From contig NW_027417559.1 in assembly GCF_009905375.1 (NCBI RefSeq), positions 96,227 through 160,226 of the forward strand: a stretch of DNA of 64,000 bases, given 5' to 3'. Position 1 is the first letter of the stretch, and every line of letters begins with the position of its first letter. A program made the position numbers and the translations under genes. The notes below the pieces were generated by a model that was not told the DNA's origin, searched no databases, and worked only from the letters and a program-made list of their open reading frames with translations. Origin of the DNA: Apium graveolens (lineage: Eukaryota > Streptophyta > Magnoliopsida > Apiales > Apiaceae). Of this stretch, positions 33,497-43,130 are shown piece by piece.

Positions 33497-36199
33497 ATGC
33501 AAACTCGTTCTCGTGCTCGCAAGAGGACCTTAGATACAGCTGAGGAGAAAGACGAAGTTCTTGATACTCCGGAGAAGTTAGATTTTGAGGATTCGGATTC
33601 AGGAACTGAGCAGAAAGAACCAGTAAACATGGGAGATCGTATTGTTCAAGCTGATCCAGCTCTTATGGATTTTTCTCGGCCTAAAATTGATGACATTCAG
33701 TCAAGCATCCTTCATCCGGCTATTCAAGCTAACACCTTTGAAATCAAGCCGGGCACTATTCAGATGGTGCAGAATTCTGTTTCTTTTGGAGGAGCGGCAA
33801 CTGAAGACCCCAACATGCACATAAGGAATTTTGTCGAGATCTGCAGCACTTTTAAGTATAATGGCGTGACTGATGAGGCTATCAAGTTGAGGCTTTTCCC
33901 ATTCTCACTGAGGGATAAAGCTAAAGACTGGTTACATTCTGAACCAGCTGGGTTAATCACTACGTGGCAAGATCTTGCGCAAAAGTTTCTGGTGAAGTTT
34001 TATCCAATGGCAAAGACTGCTGCTATGAGGAGTGCTCTTACTCAATTTGCGCAGCAACCTACAGAATCTATGTGCGAGGCTTGGGAACGCTACAAGGAAA
34101 TGTTGAGAAAATGTCCACATCATGGAATGCCGGATTGGATGGTAATCACTGGTTTTTATAATGGTTTGGGGGCCCAATCTCGGCCCATGCTCGATGCAGC
34201 AGCTGGAGGCGCCTTATGGGCTAAAAGCTATACTGAGGCGTATAATCTTATCGAGACGATGGCTGCAAATGAGCATCAAAATCCAACTCAGAGGATGACG
34301 TCAGGCAAGGTAGCAGGTATTCTGGAAGTTGATGCAGCCACCGCTATTGCAGCCCAGCTCCAAGCGCTATCAATGAAGGTTGATTCTTTGGCTACGTATG
34401 GAGTTAATCAAATAGCTATGGTTTGTGAGCTTTGTGCAGGTTCTCATGCTACGGATCAGTGTTCTCTTGTCAACGAATCTGTTCAGTATGTGAATAATTA
34501 TCAGCGACAACAGCAGCCTGTGCCAGCGACCTATCATCCTAACAACAGAAATCATCCAAATTTCAGCTGGGGGAATAATCAGAATGCTATTCAGCCAACA
34601 TATCAGCAAGGAGTAAGTAAACAGTTTAACCCACCTGGATTCCAGCAACCACAGCAGTATGCTATAAGGCAATCATATCCTCAACAGGGAAGTGCAGCTG
34701 CACCTACTAGTGCTGATTTTGAGGAACTTAAGCTGTTATGCAAGAGTCAGGCGGTTTCTATTAAGACCTTGGAAAATCAAATCGGTCAATTAGCCAATGC
34801 AGTGCTCAATCGTCAACCTGGCACTCTTCCCAGTGACACGGAAGTACCAGGCAGGAAGGAAGCTAAAGAGCAAGTCAAGGCTATTACCTTAAGGTCTGGA
34901 AAAGTAGCTGATGCTGAAAAGGCAAAAGAAGTCGAAGCTGAAGTTAGAGATGAAGAATCTAAGCAAAAGGAGAAAGCGGCGGAACCAAAGAAGACTACTG
35001 TTGAACACACTCTACCTGAGGCTAATACAGGGGAGAAACAGCTCTATCCTCCACCACCTTTTCCTAAGAGATTGCAGCAACAAAAGCTGGATAGACAGTT
35101 CGGGAAGTTTCTGGAGGTGTTCAAGAAACTTCACATCAATATACCTTTCGCTGAGGCGCTGGAACAAATGCCTAGTTATGCGAAGTTTATGAAGACTATT
35201 CTTTCAAGGAAGGTGAAACTGGATGACTTTGAAACCGTTGCTCTCACGGAAGAATGCTGCGCGATTCTGCAACAAAAGTTACCACCAAAACTGAAAGATC
35301 CAGGAAGCTTCACCATTCCTTGCACCATTGGCAATCTAACTTTTGACAAGTGCCTTTGTGTTTTGGGAGCAAGCATTAATCTGATGCCGTTATCGATCTT
35401 TAAAAAGCTGGATCTGCCTGATCCAAAACCCACATACATGTCGCTACAATTGGCGGACCGTTCCATTACTTACCCAAGGGGCATAGTTGAGGATGTGCTC
35501 GTCAAGGTGGATAAGCTCTTCTTTCCTGCAGATTTTGTTATTCTGGATTTTGAGGAAGATAAGAAGATTCCCATAATCTTGGGGAGGCCTTTCTTGGCTA
35601 CTGGCCGTACCTTGATAGATGTGCAAAAAGGGGAACTTACTATGCGGGTCCAAGATCAGGATGTGACCTTCAACGTATTCAAAGCAATGAAATTCCCTAC
35701 AGAAGATGAGGAGTGCTTAAAAGTGGATGTGATTGATTCTGCGGTTACTTCGGAACTCGATCACATGCTAATGTCTGATGCATTGGAAAAGGCCTTAGTG
35801 GGGGATTTTGACAGCGATGATGAAGATAGCAACGAGCAATTACAATATCTGAACGCTTCTCCATGGAAGCGAAAGCTCGACATACCATTTGAATCTCTTG
35901 GTACTTCTGACCTTAAGAATGCTGAAGGGAAGCTCAAACCATCAATAGAGGAAGCACCTACCTTGGAGCTCAAACCATTACCTGAACACTTGAGGTATGC
36001 TTTTTTAGGTGATTCATCTACGTTACCTGTTATTATTTCAGCTGACCTTTCAGGTAGTGAGGAAGACAAGCTCTTAAGGATTTTGAGAGAATTCAAATCG
36101 GCTATAGGATGGACCATAACAGACATCAAGGGGATAAGTCCTTCATATTTTATGCATAAAATTCTGTTAGAGGAAGGTAGTAAGCCAACTGTGGAATAG
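33497..36199 (+). pseudogene. Athila Gag-protease polyprotein (900 codons, active site lost)
   Basis: Gag builds the particle; the protease releases mature proteins. The frame opens at ATG 33497 after the PBS and stays open for 900 codons. Residues about 105-240 show the Ty3 retrotransposon Gag fold (DWLHSEP, KFLVKFYPM). A CELCAGSHATDQC motif near residue 312 replaces a standard zinc knuckle. Residues 385-400 and 455-520 are glutamine- and then lysine/glutamate-rich. The protease motif, expected as D-L-G-A-S, reads V-L-G-A-S (about residue 622), with the following INLMP and ILGRPFL blocks intact. The frame ends in a TAG at 36197-36199, after which the pol sequence continues in the same frame. 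Confidence 0.9.
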
Positions 36200-38863
36200 C
36201 AGCGAAGACTGAACCCGATCATGAAGGAGGTGGTGAAGAAAGAAATTCTGAAATGGCTAGATGCAGGCATCATTTATCCTATTTCTGACAGCTCGTGGGT
36301 GAGCCCCGTGCAATGTGTACCTAAGAAAGGAGGTATCACTGTGGTCGCAAATGAAAAGAATGAGCTCATCCCTACTCGAACAGTTACAGGATGGAGAGTA
36401 TGCATGGATTATAGAAAATTGAACAAAGCCACAAGGAAGGATCACTTCCATCTCCCATTCATTGATCAAATGCTTGACAGATTGGCGGGACATGAGTATT
36501 TTTGTCTTCTGGATGGTTATTCCGGGTATAATCAGATTTGTATTGCACCAGAGGATCAGGAAAAGACTACCTTCACTTGTCCATTTGGCACATTTGCTTT
36601 TCGTAGAGTTTCGTATGGGTTATGTGGCGCCCCGGCCACCTTTCAGAGATGTATGATGGCTATATTCTCTGACATGATTGGAAATAACGTCGAAGTGTTC
36701 ATGGATGACTTCTCCGTCTTTGGACACTCATATGATGAATGTTTGAATAATCTGCGCGCCGTACTCAAAAGATGCGTGGAAACTAATTTGGTGCTTAATT
36801 GGGAGAATTGTCATTTTATGGTGCGTGAAGGCATTATCCTTGGGCATAAGGTCTCTAGCAAAGGTCTGGAGGTGGACAAGGCCAAGGTGGGAGTCATTGA
36901 AAATCTTCCCCCACCTAATTCGGTGAAAGGAATCCGTAGTTTTCTCGGTCATGCGGGTTTTTATCGGCGATTCATCAAGGACTTTTCAAAGATATCTAAG
37001 CCGTTGTGCAATTTACTTGAGAAAGATGTGCCTTTCAAATTTGATGATGAATGTTTGGCAGCATTCGAGACTCTCAAGGAGAGTTTGATCATGGCACCAG
37101 TTATTACAGCACCAGATTGGACAGAATCGTTTGAGATGATGTGTGATGCGAGTGACTATGCGGTAGGTGCAGTTCTGGGACAGCGCAAGAAAAATCTCTT
37201 CCATGTGGTCTACTATGCGAGTAAGACTTTAAATGGGGCCCAATTGAACTACACCACTACCGAGAAGGAGCTTTTGGCTATAGTCTTTGGCTTTGAGAAA
37301 TTTCGATCTTATCTACTTGGTATGAAAGTGACAGTATTCACTGATCATGCAGCTATTCGCTATCTGGTTTCTAAGAAGGATTCGAAGCCGAGACTCATTC
37401 GTTGGGTGCTTTTACTTCAAGAATTTGAGTTAGAGATCAAAGATAGAAAAGGTACCGAGAATCAAGTAGCTGACCATCTCTCTAGGTTGGAGAATCCCGA
37501 TTCTACTTCACAAGATAGGACGTTAATCAATGAATCTTTTCCGGATGAGCAGTTGTTTGCAATTCAGGAGGAAGAACCATGGTTTGCAGATATTGTAAAC
37601 TATCTTGTCAGCAATATAATGCCGCTTAATTTGACATCCGTTCAAAAGAAGAAGTTTCTGCATGAGGTGAAGTGGTATATGTGGGATGAACCATATTTGT
37701 TTAGACAGGGAGCTGACCAGATCATCAGGAGATGTATCCCGTTCTGTGAGACGGAGGGGATATTACGAGACTGCCATTCCACGGTTTATGGTGGACACTA
37801 TGGAGGTGAGAAGACGGCAGCTCGTATTCTGCAAGCAGGTTTTTTCTGGCCTACTTTGTTTAAGGATGCTCATCAGTTTGTTTTAAGGTGTGATCGTTGC
37901 CAAAGAGTGGGAAATTTGTCAAGGAAGGATGAGATGTCATTAAATGTGATGCTTGAAGTCGAGGTCTTTGATGTATGGGGAATCGATTTCATGGGGCCTT
38001 TTATCTCGTCTTGCAATAATCAGTACATCTTGCTGGCAGTCGATTATGTCTCAAAATGGGTCGAAGTTAAAGCTTTACCGACAAATGATGCAAAGGCAGT
38101 GCTAAATTTTCTTCATAAGCAAATTTTCACAAGGTTTGGAACGCCTCGGGTAATCATAAGTGATGAAGGATCGCATTTTTACAACCGTAAGTTCACTTCT
38201 ATGATGCAGCGTTATAATGTGAATCATCGAGTAGCTACTGCCTATCATCCGCAAACAAATGGTCAAGCGGAAGTGTCTAACAGAGAGATAAAGCGCATTC
38301 TAGAGAAGGTTGTTTGTCCGTCAAGGAAGGATTGGTCTTTAAAGCTCGATGAAGCTGTTTGGGCTTACAGAACAGCATACAAAACTCCACTTGGGATGTC
38401 ACCGTTTCAGTTGGTGTACGGTAAGGGATGTCATCTACCGGCGGAGCTTGAGCATAAGGCCTACTGGGCATTGAAGAAATTGAACCTGGATTTAGATGCA
38501 GCTGGTAAGAAAAGAATGCTTCAGCTTAATGAACTTGATGAATTTCGACTGCAAGCGTACGAGAATAACAAAATGTATAAGGAAAAGGTGAAGAGGTGGC
38601 ATGATAGGAAGCTACATCCTAAGTTATTTGTGCCAGGGCAACAAGTTCTGTTATTCAACTCTCGGCTCCGACTTTTTTCTGGGAAGTTGAAATAAAGGTG
38701 GTCTGGACCTTTTATTGTCAAAACTGTGTTTCCACATGGAGCGGTGGAAATTTTTGAGAATGATTCGGACCAAACATTCGAGGTTAACGGTCAGCGGTTG
38801 AAGCACTACTATGGGGACATGGAAAACCGAGAGGTGGTTAGTGCCATTTTGTTGACTACTTGA
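36200..38863 (+). pseudogene. Athila Pol: reverse transcriptase, RNase H, integrase
   Basis: It continues the Gag-protease frame directly behind the TAG; the first internal ATG is 36221. Reverse transcriptase blocks: [22 protein letters not shown] (about 36401) and the catalytic FMDDFSVFG (36698). RNase H: CDASDY (37144), TEKELLA, FTDHAA. Integrase: a HHCC zinc finger ending CDRCQR (37888), then the DDE triad in GIDFMGPF (37981), ISDEGSHF (38155) and [10 protein letters not shown] (38260). A TAA at 38693-38695 interrupts the conserved C-terminal GKLK/RWSGPF junction, after which the same frame runs to a TGA at 38861. It would copy and integrate the element, but the stop trims the integrase tail. 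Confidence 0.92.
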
Positions 38864-39022
38864 GAAAGGTACAGAACATCAAGCTAATGACGAAAAAGAA
38901 GCGCTGCGTGGGAGGCAACCCATGAATTGTTGTTACAGGAACCCTTAGAAGTTAATAACCTATCCAAAAACACAAAAAAAAACAGAAAACAGGGGATGAA
39001 AATTTTTTTTTCCAGAGACCCT

Positions 39023-39081
39023 CTGCGCGCCCGCGCAGCTTGCTGCGCGCCCGCGCAGAAATGCTGAGCGGCCGCGCAGGG
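39023..39081 (+). repeat. Internal copy of the LTR GC-rich motif
   Basis: Two GCGCGCCCGCGCAG units and one GAGCGGCCGCGCAG unit, as in the LTRs at 32137 and 41908. It lies between pol and the third ORF in the untranslated stretch. An AAGCGCTGCGTGGGAGGCAA block, which I recall from other Athila elements, lies just upstream at 38900. Confidence 0.8.
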
Positions 39082-39346
39082 GTCGAGTTCCAGAAAATTT
39101 TTTGCAGTTCAGAAAATAAAAAAAAAAAAACAAAAACACAAAAACCCATCACAGCCCATAAACCCACGAATTCTTTTCCCATTACCCCATGATTTTATCC
39201 CTCAACCCCACTCCTAATCTAATTTAACCTACTCCGCACCCTATATATACATACACCTATCCTACATATCTCCCACAAACTTCCTACACTTAAACCCTCT
39301 CATAAACATCAAAAATCAGTTCTTACACACTTTTATTCACAAATCA

Positions 39347-40519
39347 ATGGCACCCAAGAGAGCACGCACTATTGACAGCAGCAGCACAGTTCCTACTGCT
39401 GATTCATCAAGGGGTACTGCTGCAAGGCCTCGGTTAACTGACAGAGCTGCGGAGGAGGAGTACACTAGGCTGTTGGGGAAGCCGATTCTGAAGGAGAGGG
39501 GGTTTTTACCATCAGGGAGGGATGGTGAGTTGTTGCCCATGATTGCAGAGAAGGGGTGGATAGCTTTTTGTGAGTCACCTGAAGCAGTACCGATGAGTGT
39601 TGTTCGCGAGTTCTACGCGAACGCGAAGGCTGAAAAGAATGGGTTTTCTGTAGTTCGTGGGCTGACGGTTGATTATCATCCTGCGGCGATTCGCCGTGTG
39701 ATTGGACAGCGAGAGAGAAAGCCCGAGGAGGAGAACTGGAATGAAAAGACTGCTGAGGATTTTGACTTGGATTTGATTTGTGCAACTCTCTGTCGACCGG
39801 GCACAGTTTGGAACCGCAGTCCAGCCAATAATGAGTATCGTCACTTTCCGGCGATCGCCATGAACAGGTATGCCCGTGCATGGAATGCATTTATATGTGC
39901 TAATATTTTGCCTTCTTCACATGCACACGAGGTCACAGTTGAGAGAGCACAGTTGTTGTGGGGAATTCTGAATGAGGAATACTATGTGGACCTTGGTGAG
40001 TTTATCTACCAAGGAATTCTGAAGTTTTTGAGGGGAGCAAAGCATATGAACATCCCTTATGCATCCACGGTTACGAAGCTATGCCGAGCAGTAGGAGTGA
40101 ACTGGCCGGCTCATGAGCAGTTGCAGTTGCCAGCAGCTCCGATAGATTCTGGCACTCTGAATGGGATGCAGGAGTGGACCGGTGGTGAGTCTGAGGAGCA
40201 TGGGCTGGGTTATCGTCTTCCAGGAGGACGTCCAGCACGAGGTGCTACTATGGCTAGGCCAGGGCATGGTGAGGCTGGTTCTTTGAGAGCTCAGGAGGGT
40301 GCTGGGATGGGTGATGCCCAGTATAGGAGGCTTTTACGGCAGATGGATGCCATGTATGAGACGCAGAGCAGGTTTGCTCAGGAGCTCACTCTTGCGTTAG
40401 GGACTGCTTTTCGAGGCCTTGGAGCTGATATCCAGTGGCCAGTTTTTGGTGAGGACTCTGCATACCCGCCGCCTGATACTCCACCCACTGAGGGTGATGA
40501 TGATGATGACTCCGAGTAG
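39347..40519 (+). CDS. Third ORF of the Athila-type element (putative plant transposon protein domain)
   Basis: An intact 390-codon frame in the env-like position behind pol. The start ATG 39347 follows a TATA-like CTATATATAC at 39240 and an AC-rich leader, so it might be expressed separately. The N-terminus is basic and serine/threonine-rich (MAPKRARTIDSSSTV). Residues about 45-230 carry a globular region with KPILKER (residue 45), VVREFYANA (84), RVIGQRER (115) and CRPGTVWN (145), typical of the domain I know as the putative plant transposon protein. A glycine/proline-rich linker and a helical MDAMYETQSRFAQEL segment follow, ending in an acidic DDDDDDSE tail. No signal peptide or membrane segment is evident, so I do not call it envelope. 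Its role is unknown. Confidence 0.8.
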   Translation: MAPKRARTIDSSSTVPTADSSRGTAARPRLTDRAAEEEYTRLLGKPILKERGFLPSGRDGELLPMIAEKGWIAFCESPEAVPMSVVREFYANAKAEKNGFSVVRGLTVDYHPAAIRRVIGQRERKPEEENWNEKTAEDFDLDLICATLCRPGTVWNRSPANNEYRHFPAIAMNRYARAWNAFICANILPSSHAHEVTVERAQLLWGILNEEYYVDLGEFIYQGILKFLRGAKHMNIPYASTVTKLCRAVGVNWPAHEQLQLPAAPIDSGTLNGMQEWTGGESEEHGLGYRLPGGRPARGATMARPGHGEAGSLRAQEGAGMGDAQYRRLLRQMDAMYETQSRFAQELTLALGTAFRGLGADIQWPVFGEDSAYPPPDTPPTEGDDDDDSE

Positions 40520-40570
40520 GTATACCCTGTGTTCCTTTCTACTACCTTCACTGGGGACAGTGAAGATTTT

Positions 40571-40584
40571 AAGTTTGGGGGTGG
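40571..40584 (+). other. Extra polypurine-like tract behind ORF3 (Athila)
   Basis: AAGTTTGGGGGTGG repeats the first 13 bases of the terminal polypurine region at 41651, about 50 bp behind the ORF3 stop. Confidence 0.55.
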
Positions 40585-40619
40585 TAGTTAAGGAATATTT
40601 TGTGTGTGTCATATAGCTG

Positions 40620-41640
40620 CATATTCATGATAGTTAGTTCATATAGTTGCATAATTTTTGCCATAGAGTTTTTTTATATAGCTTTATTTGTTTGTCATAT
40701 CATATAGCTTATGCATATACCATGATCCCTTTTGCAATGATTTATCGACTGAATTGTGATATTGATGCGAGTGTAGTGATAGCATTAAAGTGTTATTAAG
40801 TTGTGTAGGTTGATATGCATGCTAGAAGCACTTGTATTTTCACTAAGTCTTAGAGAATGCTTAAGGGCTAGATTGTTGATATGATCTGATTATTTTCGAG
40901 GATAATCTATTTATTATGCTTAGAATTTGATAATAGGTTCTTAGTGGTAAAGGCATGAAAAAGGAAAAAAAATGGAGTAAAAATTGAATTTGTTGCTAGT
41001 TGTGGCTAGGCGTCAAATGGCTAGTAGCCGGCTCGCATGTTATGCGAGTAGTCTAGGGTTGAGCAAGATGGAGCGAAACGCACTTGCTCAGAAAAAAAAA
41101 AAAAAATTTTGCATAATTGATCAAGAGTGGGCTCTTTGGTATTCGAGTTATTAAGTTCTTAGGGGACTTTGTGCCTAGTGACCTAAGGCTTTTAGAGTCT
41201 GGGATCCGCTAACCTAACGCTCGTTACATGGATACCATTGTATAAGTCTTTTGTGGACCTCACTCATTGCACGGTCAAATAAGCATTTGAGTTGTAAATA
41301 AAAAGCACGATTCCGTAGTAAGCTCCAGAGTTCTTGTAGTGTTGTATATCACTTTGTGCCTAGAATTTTTATTCTTTGTATAATCGTAGGATTGCCTTGA
41401 GGATAGTCTAGTCATAGTAATTGGTCTAGTTCCGAAGCATATCTGTTAAGCATTTGCAGACACCACGTTTCTGGCTGTATGTCCGTTTGCATGAGTTTAT
41501 TGATCTTTAGTGTCTAACTGCATTCGTTGAGACATGAAAATTTGGTTGGTTAATTGTAGTAAGGGGGATCGTTGCATTTTCATATAGATTGCATTCATGC
41601 ATATTTTTATTTGTTTTGAGTCTGTGACGCTTGAGGACAA
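40620..41640 (+). other. Athila 3' non-coding region
   Basis: About 1 kb between ORF3 and the terminal polypurine tract. It has only short ORFs, an A run at 41094 and GC-poor sequence. Nothing recognisable beyond element untranslated sequence. Confidence 0.7.
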
Positions 41641-41650
41641 GCATCGATTT

Positions 41651-41663
41651 AAGTTTGGGGGTG
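41651..41663 (+). other. Polypurine tract of the Athila-type element
   Basis: AAGTTTGGGGGTG abuts the 3' LTR start TGATAAG at 41664, as in other Athila elements. Confidence 0.9.
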
Positions 41664-43125
41664 TGATAAGTGGCATTTTATACCACTTAGAACGTCTTAA
41701 AATGGCTTAAATTGGTGTCTTGAAATCAAGTATTTTGTGTATTTGATGCGTTTTTCTAGTGTTTATGCATTTCAGGGTATTAGTTGCATTTCGGAGGAGG
41801 AATCATCAAGAATAAGCCTTGGCATGTGTTCACCATTGAGAGAGGAAAAGAACGGGCAGATTACGGCGAAGAAACGGAGCAAACCTGGAATTTTTCCAGT
41901 AGGGTCCTGCGCGCCCGCGCAGCAATGCTGAGCGGCCGCGCAGCAGCCTTGCGCGCCCGCGCAGAAATGCTGAGCGGCCGCGCAGGGTCGGGGAAAAAGC
42001 TGAATTATTTTAGACTTCTACTTCTGTTTGGCTTCCAACTTCTATGTAATCTGAGTTTATGGGACTATTATATAAGTAGATTTGAGACGTTTTCATAGAG
42101 AATATGAAGGAGATTATGTTTTAGATTGTGTTTTGCGCAAGAAGCGAAGGAGATAAGGAAGAAGACCGATTTAGCACACTGCAGCGAAGAGGAAGCATAT
42201 ATTCTTGTGATTCTTATTTTGTTGTAACGTTGGATGCTAGTTTTCTTGCTTTGACTTATTTACTCTTGTGACGTACTCTGTTTTAATATAATTAGTTTAG
42301 TTATTATTTTCTTGTGTTGTTTATCATGATTTCATATGAACCCATGATGGCGATAAGTTCTATTATGGGCTAATCGTGATCATGGGGTTGCAACGAATTT
42401 ATTATGGAATTCTTTAGTTAATTGTTTAATACTTTAGTGTGTGATGATTGCATGATATCTAGTATTGGTTGTGCGTATTCGTCTTATGTGCGTCGCGAAC
42501 ATATAAGATAGGGTGTTAATCTCTTGTGAAGCGACGGTGGATCTTGAGATTTAGAACTTGCCATGCTAGCATAGGTTCATGTACGTTGTGCATGATTAGT
42601 GGGTAATTCTAACAGTTTTATTTGCCCTATGTAATCAAAAGGAATAACTTGTGCTTAAATCATTGTGTTGTCAATTTCTGTAGACATATAGGAACTCAAC
42701 ATAATTGATGACTATTCAACTTCTATCTTAATTGTGGATGCTTGGTAGAATGGTATTAGTATAATGAAAGTTGGCTTTTATCAGTTTCGTGTTATTCGAT
42801 TAATGTCATCACTATCACATGCTAAAGGTAATAACAATGTCTATAGAAGGAGGTAATAATGAAGTTGTGATCTCATGAGTGTTTTATTATTGATAAATTG
42901 AAGTGTTAGTTAAGTGGTTAATTAAGTAGTTAATTATAGTTAATATTTAATCAACAATTTTAAGTGTTATTATCTTAACATTGAGAAGTAATCATACATT
43001 GGTGAGTGAGTTTAATTAGACAATAACTTAGTCTGAGTCTCTGAGGGAACGAACTAGAAAGTATTCTATATTACTTGCGAACGCGTATACTTGCGTGAAT
43101 ATTAGTGCATGTTTTCACCCTAACA
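41664..43125 (+). repeat. 3' LTR of the Athila-type element
   Basis: 1462 bp, TGATAAGTGG to CCCTAACA, followed by the TSD copy GTATA. The GC-rich array is at 41908-41988. Differences from the 5' LTR include T-run length near 42056 and single-base changes such as those near 41767, 41967, 42214 and 43117. Confidence 0.95.
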
Positions 43126-43130
43126 GTATA

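Larger units (their letters stand above)
31893..43125 (+). mobile_element. Athila-type Ty3 retrotransposon, full length
   Basis: 11,233 bp with the perfect 5-bp TSD GTATA (31888-31892 and 43126-43130). Order: 1463-bp 5' LTR, Asp-tRNA-type primer-binding site, gag-protease frame, reverse transcriptase-RNase H-integrase frame, GC-rich motif, third ORF, polypurine tract, 1462-bp 3' LTR. Integrase behind RNase H marks Ty3; the PBS, lack of a CCHC knuckle, the LTR start TGATAAGTGGCATTTTATACC and the third ORF fit Athila. By eye the two LTRs differ at about 11 substitutions and one indel, so insertion is recent. One stop between protease and reverse transcriptase, one near the integrase end and a lost protease aspartate make this copy defective. 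Confidence 0.95.

Noticed and set aside
39347..40519. Athila ORF3 as a retroviral envelope gene
   Set aside because: No signal peptide, membrane anchor or cleavage site is visible; position alone is not enough.
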